From assembly GCF_000447795.1 (NCBI RefSeq), contig NZ_AUNI01000020.1, positions 1-64,000 of the forward strand: a stretch of 64,000 nt of DNA, in the 5' to 3' direction. Origin of the DNA: Bacteriovorax sp. Seq25_V (GTDB taxonomy: Bacteria > Bdellovibrionota > Bacteriovoracia > Bacteriovoracales > Bacteriovoracaceae). The notes under the pieces were generated by a model. The model had not been told where the DNA came from, searched no databases, and saw only the letters and a program-made list of their open reading frames with translations. Within the stretch, counting starts at the first letter, position 1, and every line of letters begins with the position of its first letter. Shown here piece after piece: positions 31,030 to 41,315 of the stretch. Made by a program: the position numbers and the translations under genes.

Positions 31030-31056
31030 AAGGGTCCCTTAATTTGAGGGGCCCTT
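31030..31056 (+). terminator. Intrinsic terminator after rplY
   Basis: AAGGGTCCCT (31030-31039) pairs with AGGGGCCCTT (31047-31056), one G-T pair, seven-base loop, followed by a T-run. Confidence 0.9.
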
Positions 31057-31090
31057 TTTTTATTAAAAGAAATCATGATATAATGAATCT

Positions 31091-31549
31091 ATGAAAACTT
31101 TAAATGAGTGGTTCGTCGAATATGGTGAATCTCATCAAAATCGCACTAATAAAATTATCCATAAGATTTGTGTTCCATTAATTACGTGGTCGCTTCTCGG
31201 CATTCTTTGGACAATTCCCGTTCCTGAAGTTTTTTTAAGCATAGGTCTTAACTGGGCCCATGTTTTCTTGGCCTTCGCCTTAACATTTTATTTAAGCTTG
31301 AAATCAATGAAAGTTATCGGAGTATTTCTTCTTTTAGCTGTTCCGGCATGTGTTCTTTTTAAAGTATCGTGGCCAATTATTGGTTATAAATTATTCACGA
31401 GCTCAGTTGTTGTCTTTGTACTTGCCTGGATTGGTCAGTTTATTGGGCACAAGATCGAAGGTAAGAAACCTTCATTTTTTAAAGACCTCCAATTTCTATT
31501 AATTGGACCACTTTGGGTCTTTTCAGATGTCATAAGTTTCAACAAATAG
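31091..31549 (+). CDS. Mpo1-like (DUF962) membrane protein
   Basis: 152 residues with about four membrane helices. The family's conserved His motifs are visible: ESHQNRTNKIIHKICVP near the N-terminus and QFIGHKIEGKKPSFFKDLQFLLIGPLW near the end (landmark residues H, N, H and GH, E, KP). The yeast member Mpo1 is an iron-dependent dioxygenase that shortens 2-hydroxy fatty acids; bacterial members are presumed to act on lipids. It lies just upstream of the large channel operon, separated by 63 bases. Confidence 0.88.
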   Translation: MKTLNEWFVEYGESHQNRTNKIIHKICVPLITWSLLGILWTIPVPEVFLSIGLNWAHVFLAFALTFYLSLKSMKVIGVFLLLAVPACVLFKVSWPIIGYKLFTSSVVVFVLAWIGQFIGHKIEGKKPSFFKDLQFLLIGPLWVFSDVISFNK

Positions 31550-31612
31550 TTCTCATCAATTCATGTAAAATTAGGTAAGATTTTAGATATATCTTTTCGA
31601 GGGAGTGAAAAG

Positions 31613-33958
31613 TTGAATCGTATTCTGATTTGCCTATTTTTAGTTATTTGGTCACAGTTGTCATTTTCACAAGGTGAGAGTGAGTTACTTCAAACATTAA
31701 GTACAATTAATTCTGAATTAAGTGATATTGAGCAGAACCTTTCGAAGTTAAAGGAGATTGATCAACAGGCCCTTGATATAAAAATTAAATTGAGTGATTA
31801 CATTCTCTCTCTTGGAAAAGAGAATGAATCGGGGGCAATGAGTAAAGCTAAAATTGAGCTTGTAAAGTTTGAGGCTGATTTTAAACTTTGGGATAGTGAA
31901 GCTTCAAATATTTATGAAAGGGCACAGGAGCTATCTGTTTCAATTGCACAGATTGAAGATGTTGTTAATAAATCAAATTCAAAATCTGTTAAAAGAACTT
32001 ATAAGAAGTATGTAAAGCAGAATAAATATCAGCTCGAAGTTGTTAAATCTCATCGTGAGTTTATTGAGCAATCAAAGAAAGATGTGGAGTCATGGAAGGC
32101 TGTTGTCCAAAATAAATTGAATAAGTCATTCAATACAGATCTTTTTAATTGGCAGGGACAAAGAACAATTGGAGAACTTAAGCGTCATCCAAGTGAGTTA
32201 ATACAACAGACGACAGACTTTATCACACAATCATACTCTCTAAGATTTAAAGATTATACAGAAGAGAATATTAAGGATTTAGTTTTTTATTTATTCTTTT
32301 CATTGCTAATTACTTTTTTAATTTTAAAAGGTGGAGACTTTTTAAGAGAGTACTTCTTAAAAGAAGACCACTCGCACAGTGAAATCTCTCGTCTTCGTCC
32401 AATTTTAGAAATGCTTTTTGAGTCTAAGAAGACGCTTGCAAATAGTGTATTTTCTTTATTGTTCCTCTGGTCGATTAGTAGCACAAATGCAATAGCAATT
32501 AATTTCTTCTTCGGAGTTGCTTTCGCTGTAGGTTTTGTGATCGCCTGGAATACGCTTGGGAAGAAACTTTTAATTCTAATAAGTGAGCAAATTTTTGAAA
32601 ATGATAATCGACCTAAGGTTTCAGTGCTTGTTGATCTGCAGGTTGTGGTGCTAATTATTATCAAAACACTGAAAGTAAGTTTAACTGCGGAAGATATTTA
32701 TATTACATTAATTGAGTCAATTCTTACATTCTCAATTTCGGTAAGACTAGTTAAAAATATTTACGCCATGATTTCTGAAAAAGATCGTTCGGTTAAAACA
32801 TTTACTTTTCTCTCTTTTATTAAATACTCAACCCTTTTATTTGCGGCACTTGTTCTTGTCGGATCATCATTGAGTCTTTTAGGCTTTCTCAATGGAGGAG
32901 TGGCGCTACTTGGGTTCACCCTTAGTAATGTCGGTTACATTACACTTGGAGCTTTTGCATACTATGTACTTAACACAAAGGTTGAATCGGCACTTGAGAA
33001 GAGAAGAACAAATTTAAGCCGTACAAATTTTTTAAAATTTTTAAAGTCATCAACACCAGCCGTTATCGTTGCAATTATCTTTGTCCTATTTTTTCAGTCG
33101 ATTTATAGCACACTATTTGTTTTTGGCGATTTCTTTGGGGCCACAATCTTTAAAGTTGGGGAATATCGCTTCACTGTTGATATGCCGGTTAAGATTTTGT
33201 TTGCGGTTTACGTGATGAGATTTCTCTATCTCTTTGTCGTTTACGTAATAGAAAGCTTCTTACTATCAGTATTAAAAATAGAGCATAAGTATTTTCCAAA
33301 TATTGTAACTGTAATTAGATACTCTTGTATCTTAATTTTTGTCTCTGTCCTAGCTTCGCTACTTGGAATGACTTATAAGAATATTGTTATCCTTGCTTCT
33401 GCGCTAGGGGTGGGGATCGGATTTGGTTTACAAAATATCGTTAATAACTTTGTCTCTGGGGTCATCTTGATTTTTGAACAACCTATCAGAGTTGGAGATG
33501 TTATTGAAGTGAATGAGCAGTTAGCACGTGTAAAGCATATTGGTATTAGAAGTGTTGTTGTTGAAACTCTTGATAACTCTTCTGTTATCATTCCCAACTC
33601 AGATATTCTTTCAAATAAATTAACTAACTGGACACTAACTAATAACATTGTTGCTCTAAAATGTAGTGTGGGAGTTGCTTACGGGTCGGATATTGATTTA
33701 GTGAGAAAAATACTTCTTCAGTGTGCATATGAAGAGATTGATGTCCTCAATGACCCCGAACCGAACGTTTGGTTTGAGGAATTTGCAGATTCTAGCTTAA
33801 ACTTTGTTCTAAAGTGCTGGGTAAGTAAGCCTTTTGAGTCTAATCCAATAAGAAGTAGACTCTTAACACACATAGATGCTGCCTTTAGAGAACATAAGAT
33901 CTCTATTCCATTTCCACAAAGAGATGTACATATTATTAAGGAGAATAGCTTCTCATGA
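31613..33958 (+). CDS. Large MscS-family mechanosensitive channel with periplasmic coiled-coil domain
   Basis: 781 residues from a TTG start with GGGAG seven bases upstream. A signal peptide (1-19) is followed by a helical, probably periplasmic region (about 20-215). Then come about ten membrane helices (from about 222). The MscS pore helix and beta domain (about 590-775) include ALGVGIGFGLQNIVNNFVSG, FEQPIRVGDVIEV, RSVVVETLDNSSVIIPNSD and a cytosolic end with PNVWFEEFADSSLNF. The plan resembles MscK/YbdG-type large channels that release ions or osmolytes under membrane tension. First gene of an eight-gene operon; its stop overlaps corA by four bases. Confidence 0.93.
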   Translation: MNRILICLFLVIWSQLSFSQGESELLQTLSTINSELSDIEQNLSKLKEIDQQALDIKIKLSDYILSLGKENESGAMSKAKIELVKFEADFKLWDSEASNIYERAQELSVSIAQIEDVVNKSNSKSVKRTYKKYVKQNKYQLEVVKSHREFIEQSKKDVESWKAVVQNKLNKSFNTDLFNWQGQRTIGELKRHPSELIQQTTDFITQSYSLRFKDYTEENIKDLVFYLFFSLLITFLILKGGDFLREYFLKEDHSHSEISRLRPILEMLFESKKTLANSVFSLLFLWSISSTNAIAINFFFGVAFAVGFVIAWNTLGKKLLILISEQIFENDNRPKVSVLVDLQVVVLIIIKTLKVSLTAEDIYITLIESILTFSISVRLVKNIYAMISEKDRSVKTFTFLSFIKYSTLLFAALVLVGSSLSLLGFLNGGVALLGFTLSNVGYITLGAFAYYVLNTKVESALEKRRTNLSRTNFLKFLKSSTPAVIVAIIFVLFFQSIYSTLFVFGDFFGATIFKVGEYRFTVDMPVKILFAVYVMRFLYLFVVYVIESFLLSVLKIEHKYFPNIVTVIRYSCILIFVSVLASLLGMTYKNIVILASALGVGIGFGLQNIVNNFVSGVILIFEQPIRVGDVIEVNEQLARVKHIGIRSVVVETLDNSSVIIPNSDILSNKLTNWTLTNNIVALKCSVGVAYGSDIDLVRKILLQCAYEEIDVLNDPEPNVWFEEFADSSLNFVLKCWVSKPFESNPIRSRLLTHIDAAFREHKISIPFPQRDVHIIKENSFS

Positions 33959-35061
33959 ATTTAACAAAAATTTATAGCTTAATTAAAGGACATCGTTTTG
34001 ACTCTTATCTATCAATATTTGAAAGTGATAATCCAGGCGAGGAGTATTTAAATTTCCTCAATATCGATTTATACCACTTAAATTCACTAAATAAGAAAGT
34101 TACATTTCCAAGTAATAAGTTTAACTTCGAAAAAGCAAATGCTCCAGATCAGGATTTTAGAATTTATATTATGGATCACGATGCGAAGTTTGATTACTTC
34201 AGCTTTTTCGAATATAAATTTTCTCTTCACGACTTAACTCTTGATGATATTGGTACAGGTATTGGTCAGGCCAAGTATGAAGAGTACGATCACTATACTT
34301 TCTTGAGTTCATTTTGCCCTGCTCAGGAGAATGATTCATTTGGTGGTAAAGTTTCACTACTACTATTTAAGAATTTTGCATTTATTATGCTGCCGGCTTC
34401 TCTTCGAACAGACATTCCTGACCTCATTACCCTTATTGAAAGTGGAAAAGATGATATTATCGAAAATCCTGTGTTTTTTAATCTTGTCGTTCTCGATTTC
34501 TTTAGTCAGGGCTACTTTTCAAGACTTAATAACTTAACTGATCAAAACTCATTTATCGAAGAGGGTATATTTAGAAATAAAAATATCTTTGATGAAATTA
34601 GGGCCTTTAGAGAAGCTGTTGTTTTTTATAAGAACAAGGCCATGAGTCTTGCAAGACTAATGGATGTGATGAATCGTGAGATTGGAAAAGATAATACAGA
34701 TGTTGAAAAAAGATTAAAATCTTTTAAGGATCACTTATCATATGCCGCTGAAGAGTATGGCGTTTTGAAAGGATCTTCAGCTGATATGCTAAATCTCTAT
34801 TTAGCTTATAACTCAAAGAAAACTAATGATGTGATGAATCTTCTAACATTAGTAACCTCAATTTTTATTCCTCTAAGTTTTATTACTGGACTTTATGGAA
34901 TGAACTTTGATCCGTCGGTATCACCATTTAATATGCCAGAACTAAAGTGGAAGTACGGTTACTTCTATGTGTTGGGCCTACTTATTTCGATAGCAATTTT
35001 AATGATAGCAATATTTATTTACCGTGGTTGGTTAACGGTTAAAAAAGAAGGAAATGAATGA
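33955..35061 (+). CDS. CorA-family divalent cation transporter
   Basis: 368 residues. A large N-terminal cytoplasmic domain (about 1-300) includes the long stalk helix. Two C-terminal membrane helices (about 298-318 and 335-358) are separated by the signature GLYGMNF. The GMN motif is the ion-selectivity element of CorA magnesium channels. The protein should be a pentamer moving magnesium or other divalent cations. The residues after the motif ([20 protein letters not shown]) fit the family loop. ATGA overlaps join it to the large MscS gene and to the RimK-like gene. Confidence 0.93.
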   Translation: MNLTKIYSLIKGHRFDSYLSIFESDNPGEEYLNFLNIDLYHLNSLNKKVTFPSNKFNFEKANAPDQDFRIYIMDHDAKFDYFSFFEYKFSLHDLTLDDIGTGIGQAKYEEYDHYTFLSSFCPAQENDSFGGKVSLLLFKNFAFIMLPASLRTDIPDLITLIESGKDDIIENPVFFNLVVLDFFSQGYFSRLNNLTDQNSFIEEGIFRNKNIFDEIRAFREAVVFYKNKAMSLARLMDVMNREIGKDNTDVEKRLKSFKDHLSYAAEEYGVLKGSSADMLNLYLAYNSKKTNDVMNLLTLVTSIFIPLSFITGLYGMNFDPSVSPFNMPELKWKYGYFYVLGLLISIAILMIAIFIYRGWLTVKKEGNE

Positions 35062-35960
35062 AAATTTGTATTTTATCACAATCAGCAGCACTTGTTTCAA
35101 CGAGGAGATTAATCGAAGAAGCTGAAGCTCGTGGTCATGAAGTAGAGGTGATTGACCCTCTTCGCTGCTACATGAATATTTCTTCACGTAAGCCTGAAGT
35201 GCATTACAAGGGAAGAATTTTGAATGAATTCGATGCTGTTATTCCTCGAATTGGAGCTAGTATCACATTTTATGGTGCTGCTGTTTTAAGACAATTTGAA
35301 ATGGGAGGAACATATGTTCTAAACTCATCAGTTGCCCTACTTAAGTCTCGCGACAAGCTGAAGTCTCTTCAGCATATGTCAAAATATGATATTGGAATGC
35401 CTGTTAGTTGCTTCGCTCACTCGACACAAGCGACAGAGGATCTTATTGATTCTGTTGGAGGAGCTCCTTTAATTATCAAGGTTCTTGAGGGAACACAGGG
35501 GAAGGGGGTCGTTTTAGCTGAAAGTAAGAAAGCCGCTGAGTCAGTTATTGATATGCTTCGTGGACTTGATGTGCACTTCCTTGTACAGCAATATATTGCT
35601 GAATCCAAAGGTGCAGACGTAAGATGCTTTGTTATTAAGGATAAAGTTGTTGCCACTATGAAGAGGCAAGGTGTTGATGGAGAGTTTAGATCTAACCTTC
35701 ATTGTGGTGGGGTTGCCGAGAAGACTAAGATATCCCCAGATGAAAGAGCTACGGCAATAAAGGCAGCTAAAGTGATGGGACTTAAAGTTGCTGGAGTTGA
35801 TCTTATTAGATCAAATAACGGACCTCTTGTTCTGGAAGTGAATTCTAGTCCAGGCCTTGAGGGAATTGAAAAAACAACTGGCAAGAATGTTGCTGGATTA
35901 ATTATTGAGCATATTGAAAAAGAAGTAGAGCTCAAGAAGGCTGCTGGTGAGAAGAAATAA
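35058..35960 (+). CDS. rimK: RimK-type ATP-grasp glutamate ligase
   Basis: 300 residues, RimK length. [23 protein letters not shown] and [17 protein letters not shown] mark the pre-ATP-grasp part. The ATP-grasp region has [33 protein letters not shown] and the metal-binding [15 protein letters not shown]. coli RimK adds glutamates to ribosomal protein S6. Within an ion-channel operon the target could be different, which is inference. ATGA-coupled to corA; its last 14 bases overlap the ATPase gene, whose ribosome-binding site lies inside rimK. Confidence 0.92.
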   Translation: MKICILSQSAALVSTRRLIEEAEARGHEVEVIDPLRCYMNISSRKPEVHYKGRILNEFDAVIPRIGASITFYGAAVLRQFEMGGTYVLNSSVALLKSRDKLKSLQHMSKYDIGMPVSCFAHSTQATEDLIDSVGGAPLIIKVLEGTQGKGVVLAESKKAAESVIDMLRGLDVHFLVQQYIAESKGADVRCFVIKDKVVATMKRQGVDGEFRSNLHCGGVAEKTKISPDERATAIKAAKVMGLKVAGVDLIRSNNGPLVLEVNSSPGLEGIEKTTGKNVAGLIIEHIEKEVELKKAAGEKK

Positions 35961-38900
35961 TTTGTTAAAAATAGTATTCCTTTTGTTTCTAGGTTTAAAC
36001 GCTTTTGGAAAGTGCGAGAAGAAAGAAACGCTTAAAAACTATAATGAGTCCCTCTCTGTTTTAAATGAAAGAGAGGCGGATCTAAAAAGTATTTTGGCGG
36101 GGAATACAACAAATATTTCTTCAAGTTTATCAAATGTTTTTGGAGAGTCTGTTGATGAAAGTTCAATGGATACTTTGCTGAAGAAGCTTGAAGATCAACG
36201 AATTACAAAATCTATCGTTCCTGTTGAACTCTCTGGGCTTTACTCATGCCTCCTTGAGCTAAATTTAGATAAGGAAGAAAGGATTCTCTATCATTCTTTT
36301 GAGAGAATTCTGGATTTAAAGTTCTTACTTCTTACTAAGAATAAGGAACTTGGAAATGCGATTAAAGAGGGAATTATTACACAAGAATCCCTTCCTGAGC
36401 TTAAGCATCAACTGATTGAAGAGAATCTTGAGTCCCTAAAGCTAAAGAAAGAAATTGAAACGACTGTGGCAAAAGCAGAAAAAAATGTTCTCGCTGAAAA
36501 AAGTCGCGATGTAAAAGAACTTTTAGGTCTTAAGGGAAATCTTGCAAAGCTTAAAATTGAAATTATTAATAAAAGTATTGAGTATAATAATAACCTTGAA
36601 GGAAATATCAAGCGCTTTGAACAAACCTCAAAGCAGCTTTCAGTAATTTCTTCGAGTTTTTCAACAATGACTCTTGAAAGCAAAGAGAAGGCTTTTGAAG
36701 AAGTTGACGTGATTTGGTCTGACATTATTCGCAATAATTTCTTAAAAATTATTTCTGCTGAAAATGACTTTGATATTCCTTCGGTTGTGGCCCTACCAGC
36801 GAAGGTACTCGAAAATAGAAATAGTGATGTCGTTAGTGAGATTATTACTCTTCATGAACAACTAAAGGAATATCGTCTCAAAATTACAAAAGATGTTTCT
36901 GAAAAGAAGTCAAATGAGTTAAAAATTCAAAACTCACTTCTCATCCAAGTTAATGCCATAAGAAGTAAAATCTATAGTGAGCTAAGCGCTGGTTACGTAC
37001 TAAGTAAATTTGTTACTCCCGCTTTTTGGTCAAGTCTTCGAAAAGAATTTGTCGCTTCACCATATCGAGTTGTTTCTTTTTTCTTTGAAAAATATTTATA
37101 CGTAAGAGAGAAGGTTAATCTTGGGAGTCCTGGCATAAAAATACTTGTTACCGATATTATGACAATAGCATTTCTTATCGGCGTATTATTCTTTATTAAC
37201 TTTTGTTTTCTACAAGTTTTTAAATTTTTGAATGATATTGTGACTAAGTTGGCTCGAGCGAATCGATCTTCAGCTTTAGTTAATGTTCTTGTTTCTTATT
37301 GGTTCAAACTAAAAGACAATCTTACAACAATTTCATGGCTTTTAATTATTTGTCTAATTAAACCAATGGAGAATTTTGTAGACGTTCTTTTTATTGTTGA
37401 AATTATCGAGATTATTCTTGTTTCTAAACTTATTAAGGCAGTAGTTGAAATATTTCTTGGAAATATTTCAAGAATTGACTCCCGTAATTTTATTCAGTTT
37501 AAAGAAAAATCACATAAGACAACTCAAGGCATTGTGAAAATATTTCTTTTTTACTTTATCTCAATGATCCTTGTGGAAGGGACTCTTGGCCGAGTTTATG
37601 TTTACAGTTTAATTAATATCATTGCTCTTGTATCCGCGCTGTATTTACTTGTTGTTGAATCGACAGTTTGGGAAGAGGATTTTCTAAGTTACTTGGAGAA
37701 AAATTTCTCAGGTATGATTGTTGATTATGTAGAGAAGTTTTCGGCGATTATTCCGAAAAAAATCCGAGCTGTTTATTTCCTGTTTTTTCTTATTCTTCTT
37801 GGTGTTTTTAACTTGTTCATCAAGCTAACAGAAAATTTTGAAGTTTCAAAAAAAATATCTGCTAATCTTTTCAAAAAACAAATTGAGAATATCGAGATAG
37901 AGGAAGATCTCGCCGAGATCCCTAACTCTTATAGAGATCTCTTTAGCTTGAATTCGAGTGATTCAACTGCTGATTATGTTATGTCGACATCTGGCATTGA
38001 GGACCAAATTATCAAACAGGTCCAGGAGTGGGTTGAAGATCATCGTGATGAACATTCGGCAATCCTTTTTGGAGATAAGGGAGTAGGAAAGACAACTCTT
38101 ATTCACTATATTGAAAATACTTTAAAAGCAGATGCAGGTGAAATTGAAACTATTTATCTTAAGGTACCTTCTAAAACTACGTCAGTTGAGGGAATTAAAG
38201 AGTTTTTAAGGCCTCACTGTGATACTAAAGGCGATGAAAATAATATTGGAGAAGAGATTGATCAGCAAAAAACCAAAAAAGTTATTTTCCTTGACGAGGC
38301 CCAGAACGTTTTCTTATCATGCTCTGGCGGCTTCGATTCATATTACTACTTAGTCGATCTTGTTAACTCTTCAAATGATATTTTCTGGATTCTATCATTT
38401 AATAAATATAGTTGGATTTATCTTGATAGGGCCTTTGGTCGTAATCAGTTTTTTAGAAATATCTATGAACTTAAAGGCTGGAGTGACTCAAAGATAAAAG
38501 AACTTATTATGAAGCGCCATCAAAGTTCGAAATTTAGATTGAGTTATGACTCGTTAATTAGTGCGACACGTTCGGAAGATGAAGTGGATAAGTATGCCTC
38601 AATTGAGTCAAAATTTTTTAAGCTTCTATGGGAAGTTTCAAGTGGGAATCCTCGTGCTTCTCTTCATCTTTGGCTTTCGTCTTTATCTCTAAAAAAGGGA
38701 AGACTTCTTAATGTTAATATTCCAAAAATTATTGAAACAAAGGGAATCGAAAAGAGTAGTGATGAGTTGCTCTTTGTGCTATCTCATATTTTAAAACATG
38801 AGAATTTAAATATTCCAGAGTTACAAAACACGACAAATATCCCGATTGGTCTTGTGAGAAATGCAGTGAAAGTTTGCCTCGAAAGGAATTACCTATTTAG

Positions 38901-38991
38901 AGATAAAAATGGGCGCTTTATGATTGATATCACAACCCAGTACAATTTGATCAAGTACTTAAGATCAAGGAACTTTATCTATGGAAACTAA
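35947..38991 (+). CDS. Membrane-anchored AAA+ ATPase with periplasmic coiled-coil domain (novel architecture)
   Basis: 1014 residues from a GTG start with AGAAGG six bases upstream. Order: signal peptide (1-20), helical periplasmic domain (about 21-395), six membrane helices (about 399-428, 459-475, 477-500, 528-548, 552-573, 605-628), then a cytosolic ATPase. Walker A is GDKGVGKT (709-716) and Walker B is VIFLDEAQ (779-786). A later [11 protein letters not shown] resembles the sensor-2 region of ExeA/ORC-type AAA+ proteins, and a winged-helix-like end follows (about 935-1010). The Walker motifs look intact. I know no family with this whole plan. It sits between CorA/RimK and an MscS gene that its 3' end overlaps by 11 bases. 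Confidence 0.88.
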   Translation: MRRNNLLKIVFLLFLGLNAFGKCEKKETLKNYNESLSVLNEREADLKSILAGNTTNISSSLSNVFGESVDESSMDTLLKKLEDQRITKSIVPVELSGLYSCLLELNLDKEERILYHSFERILDLKFLLLTKNKELGNAIKEGIITQESLPELKHQLIEENLESLKLKKEIETTVAKAEKNVLAEKSRDVKELLGLKGNLAKLKIEIINKSIEYNNNLEGNIKRFEQTSKQLSVISSSFSTMTLESKEKAFEEVDVIWSDIIRNNFLKIISAENDFDIPSVVALPAKVLENRNSDVVSEIITLHEQLKEYRLKITKDVSEKKSNELKIQNSLLIQVNAIRSKIYSELSAGYVLSKFVTPAFWSSLRKEFVASPYRVVSFFFEKYLYVREKVNLGSPGIKILVTDIMTIAFLIGVLFFINFCFLQVFKFLNDIVTKLARANRSSALVNVLVSYWFKLKDNLTTISWLLIICLIKPMENFVDVLFIVEIIEIILVSKLIKAVVEIFLGNISRIDSRNFIQFKEKSHKTTQGIVKIFLFYFISMILVEGTLGRVYVYSLINIIALVSALYLLVVESTVWEEDFLSYLEKNFSGMIVDYVEKFSAIIPKKIRAVYFLFFLILLGVFNLFIKLTENFEVSKKISANLFKKQIENIEIEEDLAEIPNSYRDLFSLNSSDSTADYVMSTSGIEDQIIKQVQEWVEDHRDEHSAILFGDKGVGKTTLIHYIENTLKADAGEIETIYLKVPSKTTSVEGIKEFLRPHCDTKGDENNIGEEIDQQKTKKVIFLDEAQNVFLSCSGGFDSYYYLVDLVNSSNDIFWILSFNKYSWIYLDRAFGRNQFFRNIYELKGWSDSKIKELIMKRHQSSKFRLSYDSLISATRSEDEVDKYASIESKFFKLLWEVSSGNPRASLHLWLSSLSLKKGRLLNVNIPKIIETKGIEKSSDELLFVLSHILKHENLNIPELQNTTNIPIGLVRNAVKVCLERNYLFRDKNGRFMIDITTQYNLIKYLRSRNFIYGN

Positions 38992-39772
38992 TACGACCAC
39001 ACTTATTCTCGACTTCTTTAAGCTAGATCGAATTTTCATCTTTGTTTGTGCTGTCGTTGTTATTGTTTTCTTTGTGAAATTTGTTAATTTATGGGCAGAG
39101 AAACTGCAAAGGAAATTCACTGGGAAGCGTCTCTTTATTCTTCAGATAACGACTATTTTTTCGTTCGTTGCCTATCTCTTTGGGGTAATGGGAGTTTTCT
39201 ATATTGTTTTTAAACCAACGAAAGAAGTCATGGTGACTGTTGGTGGTTCTGCTGCTGTTGCTATCGGTTTTGCCTTAAAGGACCTCGTTGGGTCGATTAT
39301 TGCTGGCTTTATTCTTCTCTTTGATAGACCGTTTCAAGTCGGGGATCGGGTAAGTTTTGCAGACTTTTATGGTGAGATAAAGAGCATCGGACTACGCTCA
39401 GTTAGACTACAAACTTTGGATGATAATCTCGTGACGATACCAAATTCAAAATTCCTCTCAGATGTTGTATCCAGTGGAAATAGTGGTGCCTTGGATATGA
39501 TGATTGTGTGTAGCTTCTATATTTCAATCTTTGAAGATATTCAGAAGGTAAAAAATCTTCTTCACGAGATCGTCATTACAAGTAGATTTGTTTATCTCGA
39601 GAAGCCAGTGGCCATTACTTTTGAAGAAGTTGCAATTTCTAATACATTTGCCATAAAGATAAATGTAAAAGCTTACGTAATTGATGTAAAATTTGAAAAG
39701 GCATTCTTGTCAGATATCACTTCTCGAGGAAATGATATTCTCATTAAGAATGAGATTAAGAGACCTGTTTAG
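38981..39772 (+). CDS. Small MscS-family mechanosensitive channel
   Basis: 263 residues, similar to E. coli MscS (286). Membrane helices at about 17-37 and 50-76; pore helix and beta domain start near 82 (VGGSAAVAIGFALKDLVGSIIAGFILLFDRPFQVGDRV; key positions are the Gly/Ala pattern and DRPFQVGD). SVRLQTLDDNLVTIPNS continues the family pattern. The start lies within the last 11 bases of the ATPase gene, so translation is coupled. This coupling is the strongest reason to suspect that the ATPase and this channel work together. Confidence 0.93.
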   Translation: METNTTTLILDFFKLDRIFIFVCAVVVIVFFVKFVNLWAEKLQRKFTGKRLFILQITTIFSFVAYLFGVMGVFYIVFKPTKEVMVTVGGSAAVAIGFALKDLVGSIIAGFILLFDRPFQVGDRVSFADFYGEIKSIGLRSVRLQTLDDNLVTIPNSKFLSDVVSSGNSGALDMMIVCSFYISIFEDIQKVKNLLHEIVITSRFVYLEKPVAITFEEVAISNTFAIKINVKAYVIDVKFEKAFLSDITSRGNDILIKNEIKRPV

Positions 39773-39783
39773 GAGTAACACCA

Positions 39784-40545
39784 GTGTTAAACTACGGAAT
39801 TTGCCGTGACTTTGATTTGTCCGAATCGCAAACCCTTTATTGTGAAATTGGAAGTCTAAGACTTTGGTTAAAAAAAATAAAAAATGAAGTTATCTTGGCC
39901 CATTGTCAGTCGGAAGAAGTGGATGAATTTTTCTCTTATTCTGAGGATGAAATCCCTGAAAATGCCAAGCAAACAAGGTGGTCTTGGGAAAGCGACAAGC
40001 TTGAAGTTTCTCTAGCTCCAACTCTTCATGATAGGGACCTTGTTTTTAGAGCGATGAAGCCAATTTTTCTTCCATCTAAGGAAAGAGTTGATTTCTATGT
40101 TTCTCCGTGTGTGAAACTTAAAATTTCTTTTAATAATAAGTTTATTATTAACTTGCCAATTATTCGTTATTCAGAAACTTGGTTCGGGAAAGATCCGACA
40201 ATTGGGGATCTTTGCTATGCTGTTAAAACACGTGGAACGGTTGATCCTGATGAGATTATTAAGAAGAAATACCGCTTTGTTTGCCATGTCAGTGTTTATA
40301 ATGAAGGGGCAACACCTATTTCTATTGATAAGCTTAAAGTTCTCACGGAATATTTAAGACTATATCAAGATGGGGAAGGTTATCTTTATTCTGACTCCCT
40401 CGTTATTAGACAATCAGAAGATAGTGTTAAGATTGCAATGTCAAAGCCGCATATTACGGGAAAAAACCTGAAGAAAATCTTTGATGCAAGAACTGCACTG
40501 CAAACTATTTTCATGAAAGCATTTTCAGTTCTGTTGGAGCATTAA
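39784..40545 (+). CDS. DUF432-like cytoplasmic protein between two MscS genes
   Basis: 253 residues from a GTG start with AGGAG eight bases upstream. No signal peptide or membrane helix. It is mainly beta with conserved-looking blocks YFSETWFG-type (here RYSETWFGKDPTIGDLCYAVKT) and FVCHVSVYNEGATPI. From memory this resembles DUF432, a family of unknown function first seen in archaea that I associate with MscS neighbours; that assignment needs a profile search. It could be a cytosolic regulatory subunit of the flanking channels. Its TAATG junction couples it to the next MscS gene. Confidence 0.7.
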   Translation: MLNYGICRDFDLSESQTLYCEIGSLRLWLKKIKNEVILAHCQSEEVDEFFSYSEDEIPENAKQTRWSWESDKLEVSLAPTLHDRDLVFRAMKPIFLPSKERVDFYVSPCVKLKISFNNKFIINLPIIRYSETWFGKDPTIGDLCYAVKTRGTVDPDEIIKKKYRFVCHVSVYNEGATPISIDKLKVLTEYLRLYQDGEGYLYSDSLVIRQSEDSVKIAMSKPHITGKNLKKIFDARTALQTIFMKAFSVLLEH

Positions 40546-41315
40546 TGAGTCATTTGCATCTTTTAAATCCGAATATTGTTAAAATAATTTACGTTGTCTT
40601 ACTGATCTTTGGCTCAGTTTTACTTCCGTATATCCTCATGCCATTACTAACTCGGCACAAAACAGAGCATCAGAGAATGCTGATTGAGAAGGTCGTAAGA
40701 TATCTTCTATTAATCATTTCTTTCTTTATGATCTTAAAGCTCTATGAAATTGACTTAAAAGTTATACTTGGAGCGGCGGGGATATTTTCTGTCGCTATCG
40801 GTTTTGCTTCTCAAACTTCAGCGTCAAACTTGATTAGTGGTATTTTCTTGTTATTAGAGAGACCATTTAAGGTTGGTGATACGATCGTTGTTGGAGAGCA
40901 CCGTGGAATCGTTGTCTCTCTAGACCTTTTGTCAACAAGGCTTAGAACTTTTGATAACCTCATGGTGAGAATACCAAATGAGTCGTTAATGAAGTCTAAT
41001 CTTACCAATATGACTCATTTTCCAATTCGTCGAATTGACATCAAAATACCTCTGGATTTCGATGTGGAACTTGAAATAGTTGAGAAGGAATTAAATCTTA
41101 TCGTTGCAGATATTATTGAATGTCTCGATGAGCCAAAGCCTATTTTTCTTGTTGATGGTATGAATGAACACTCAATGATTGTTCAGTTCTCATTTTGGAC
41201 GAGAATAGAGAATATCATGTCGGTGAAAAAACAAGTCTACAGTCAAATGATTAGAAGACTTAATGCTATTGGAATTAAAATTTCTCTACCAAAGAGAATC
41301 TTGGTTAATAATTAA
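40545..41315 (+). CDS. Small MscS-family mechanosensitive channel
   Basis: 256 residues. Helices at about 11-34 and 45-66, then the pore helix and beta domain (LGAAGIFSVAIGFASQTSASNLISG, LERPFKVGDTIVVGEHRG, STRLRTFDNLMVRIPNE). In its pore segment Gly/Ala positions are replaced partly by Ser and Gln (ASQTSAS), unlike the 38981 paralogue. This form is common in MscS-like proteins of the YnaI/archaeal type and may alter gating. It is coupled at both ends by TAATG junctions. Confidence 0.93.
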   Translation: MSHLHLLNPNIVKIIYVVLLIFGSVLLPYILMPLLTRHKTEHQRMLIEKVVRYLLLIISFFMILKLYEIDLKVILGAAGIFSVAIGFASQTSASNLISGIFLLLERPFKVGDTIVVGEHRGIVVSLDLLSTRLRTFDNLMVRIPNESLMKSNLTNMTHFPIRRIDIKIPLDFDVELEIVEKELNLIVADIIECLDEPKPIFLVDGMNEHSMIVQFSFWTRIENIMSVKKQVYSQMIRRLNAIGIKISLPKRILVNN

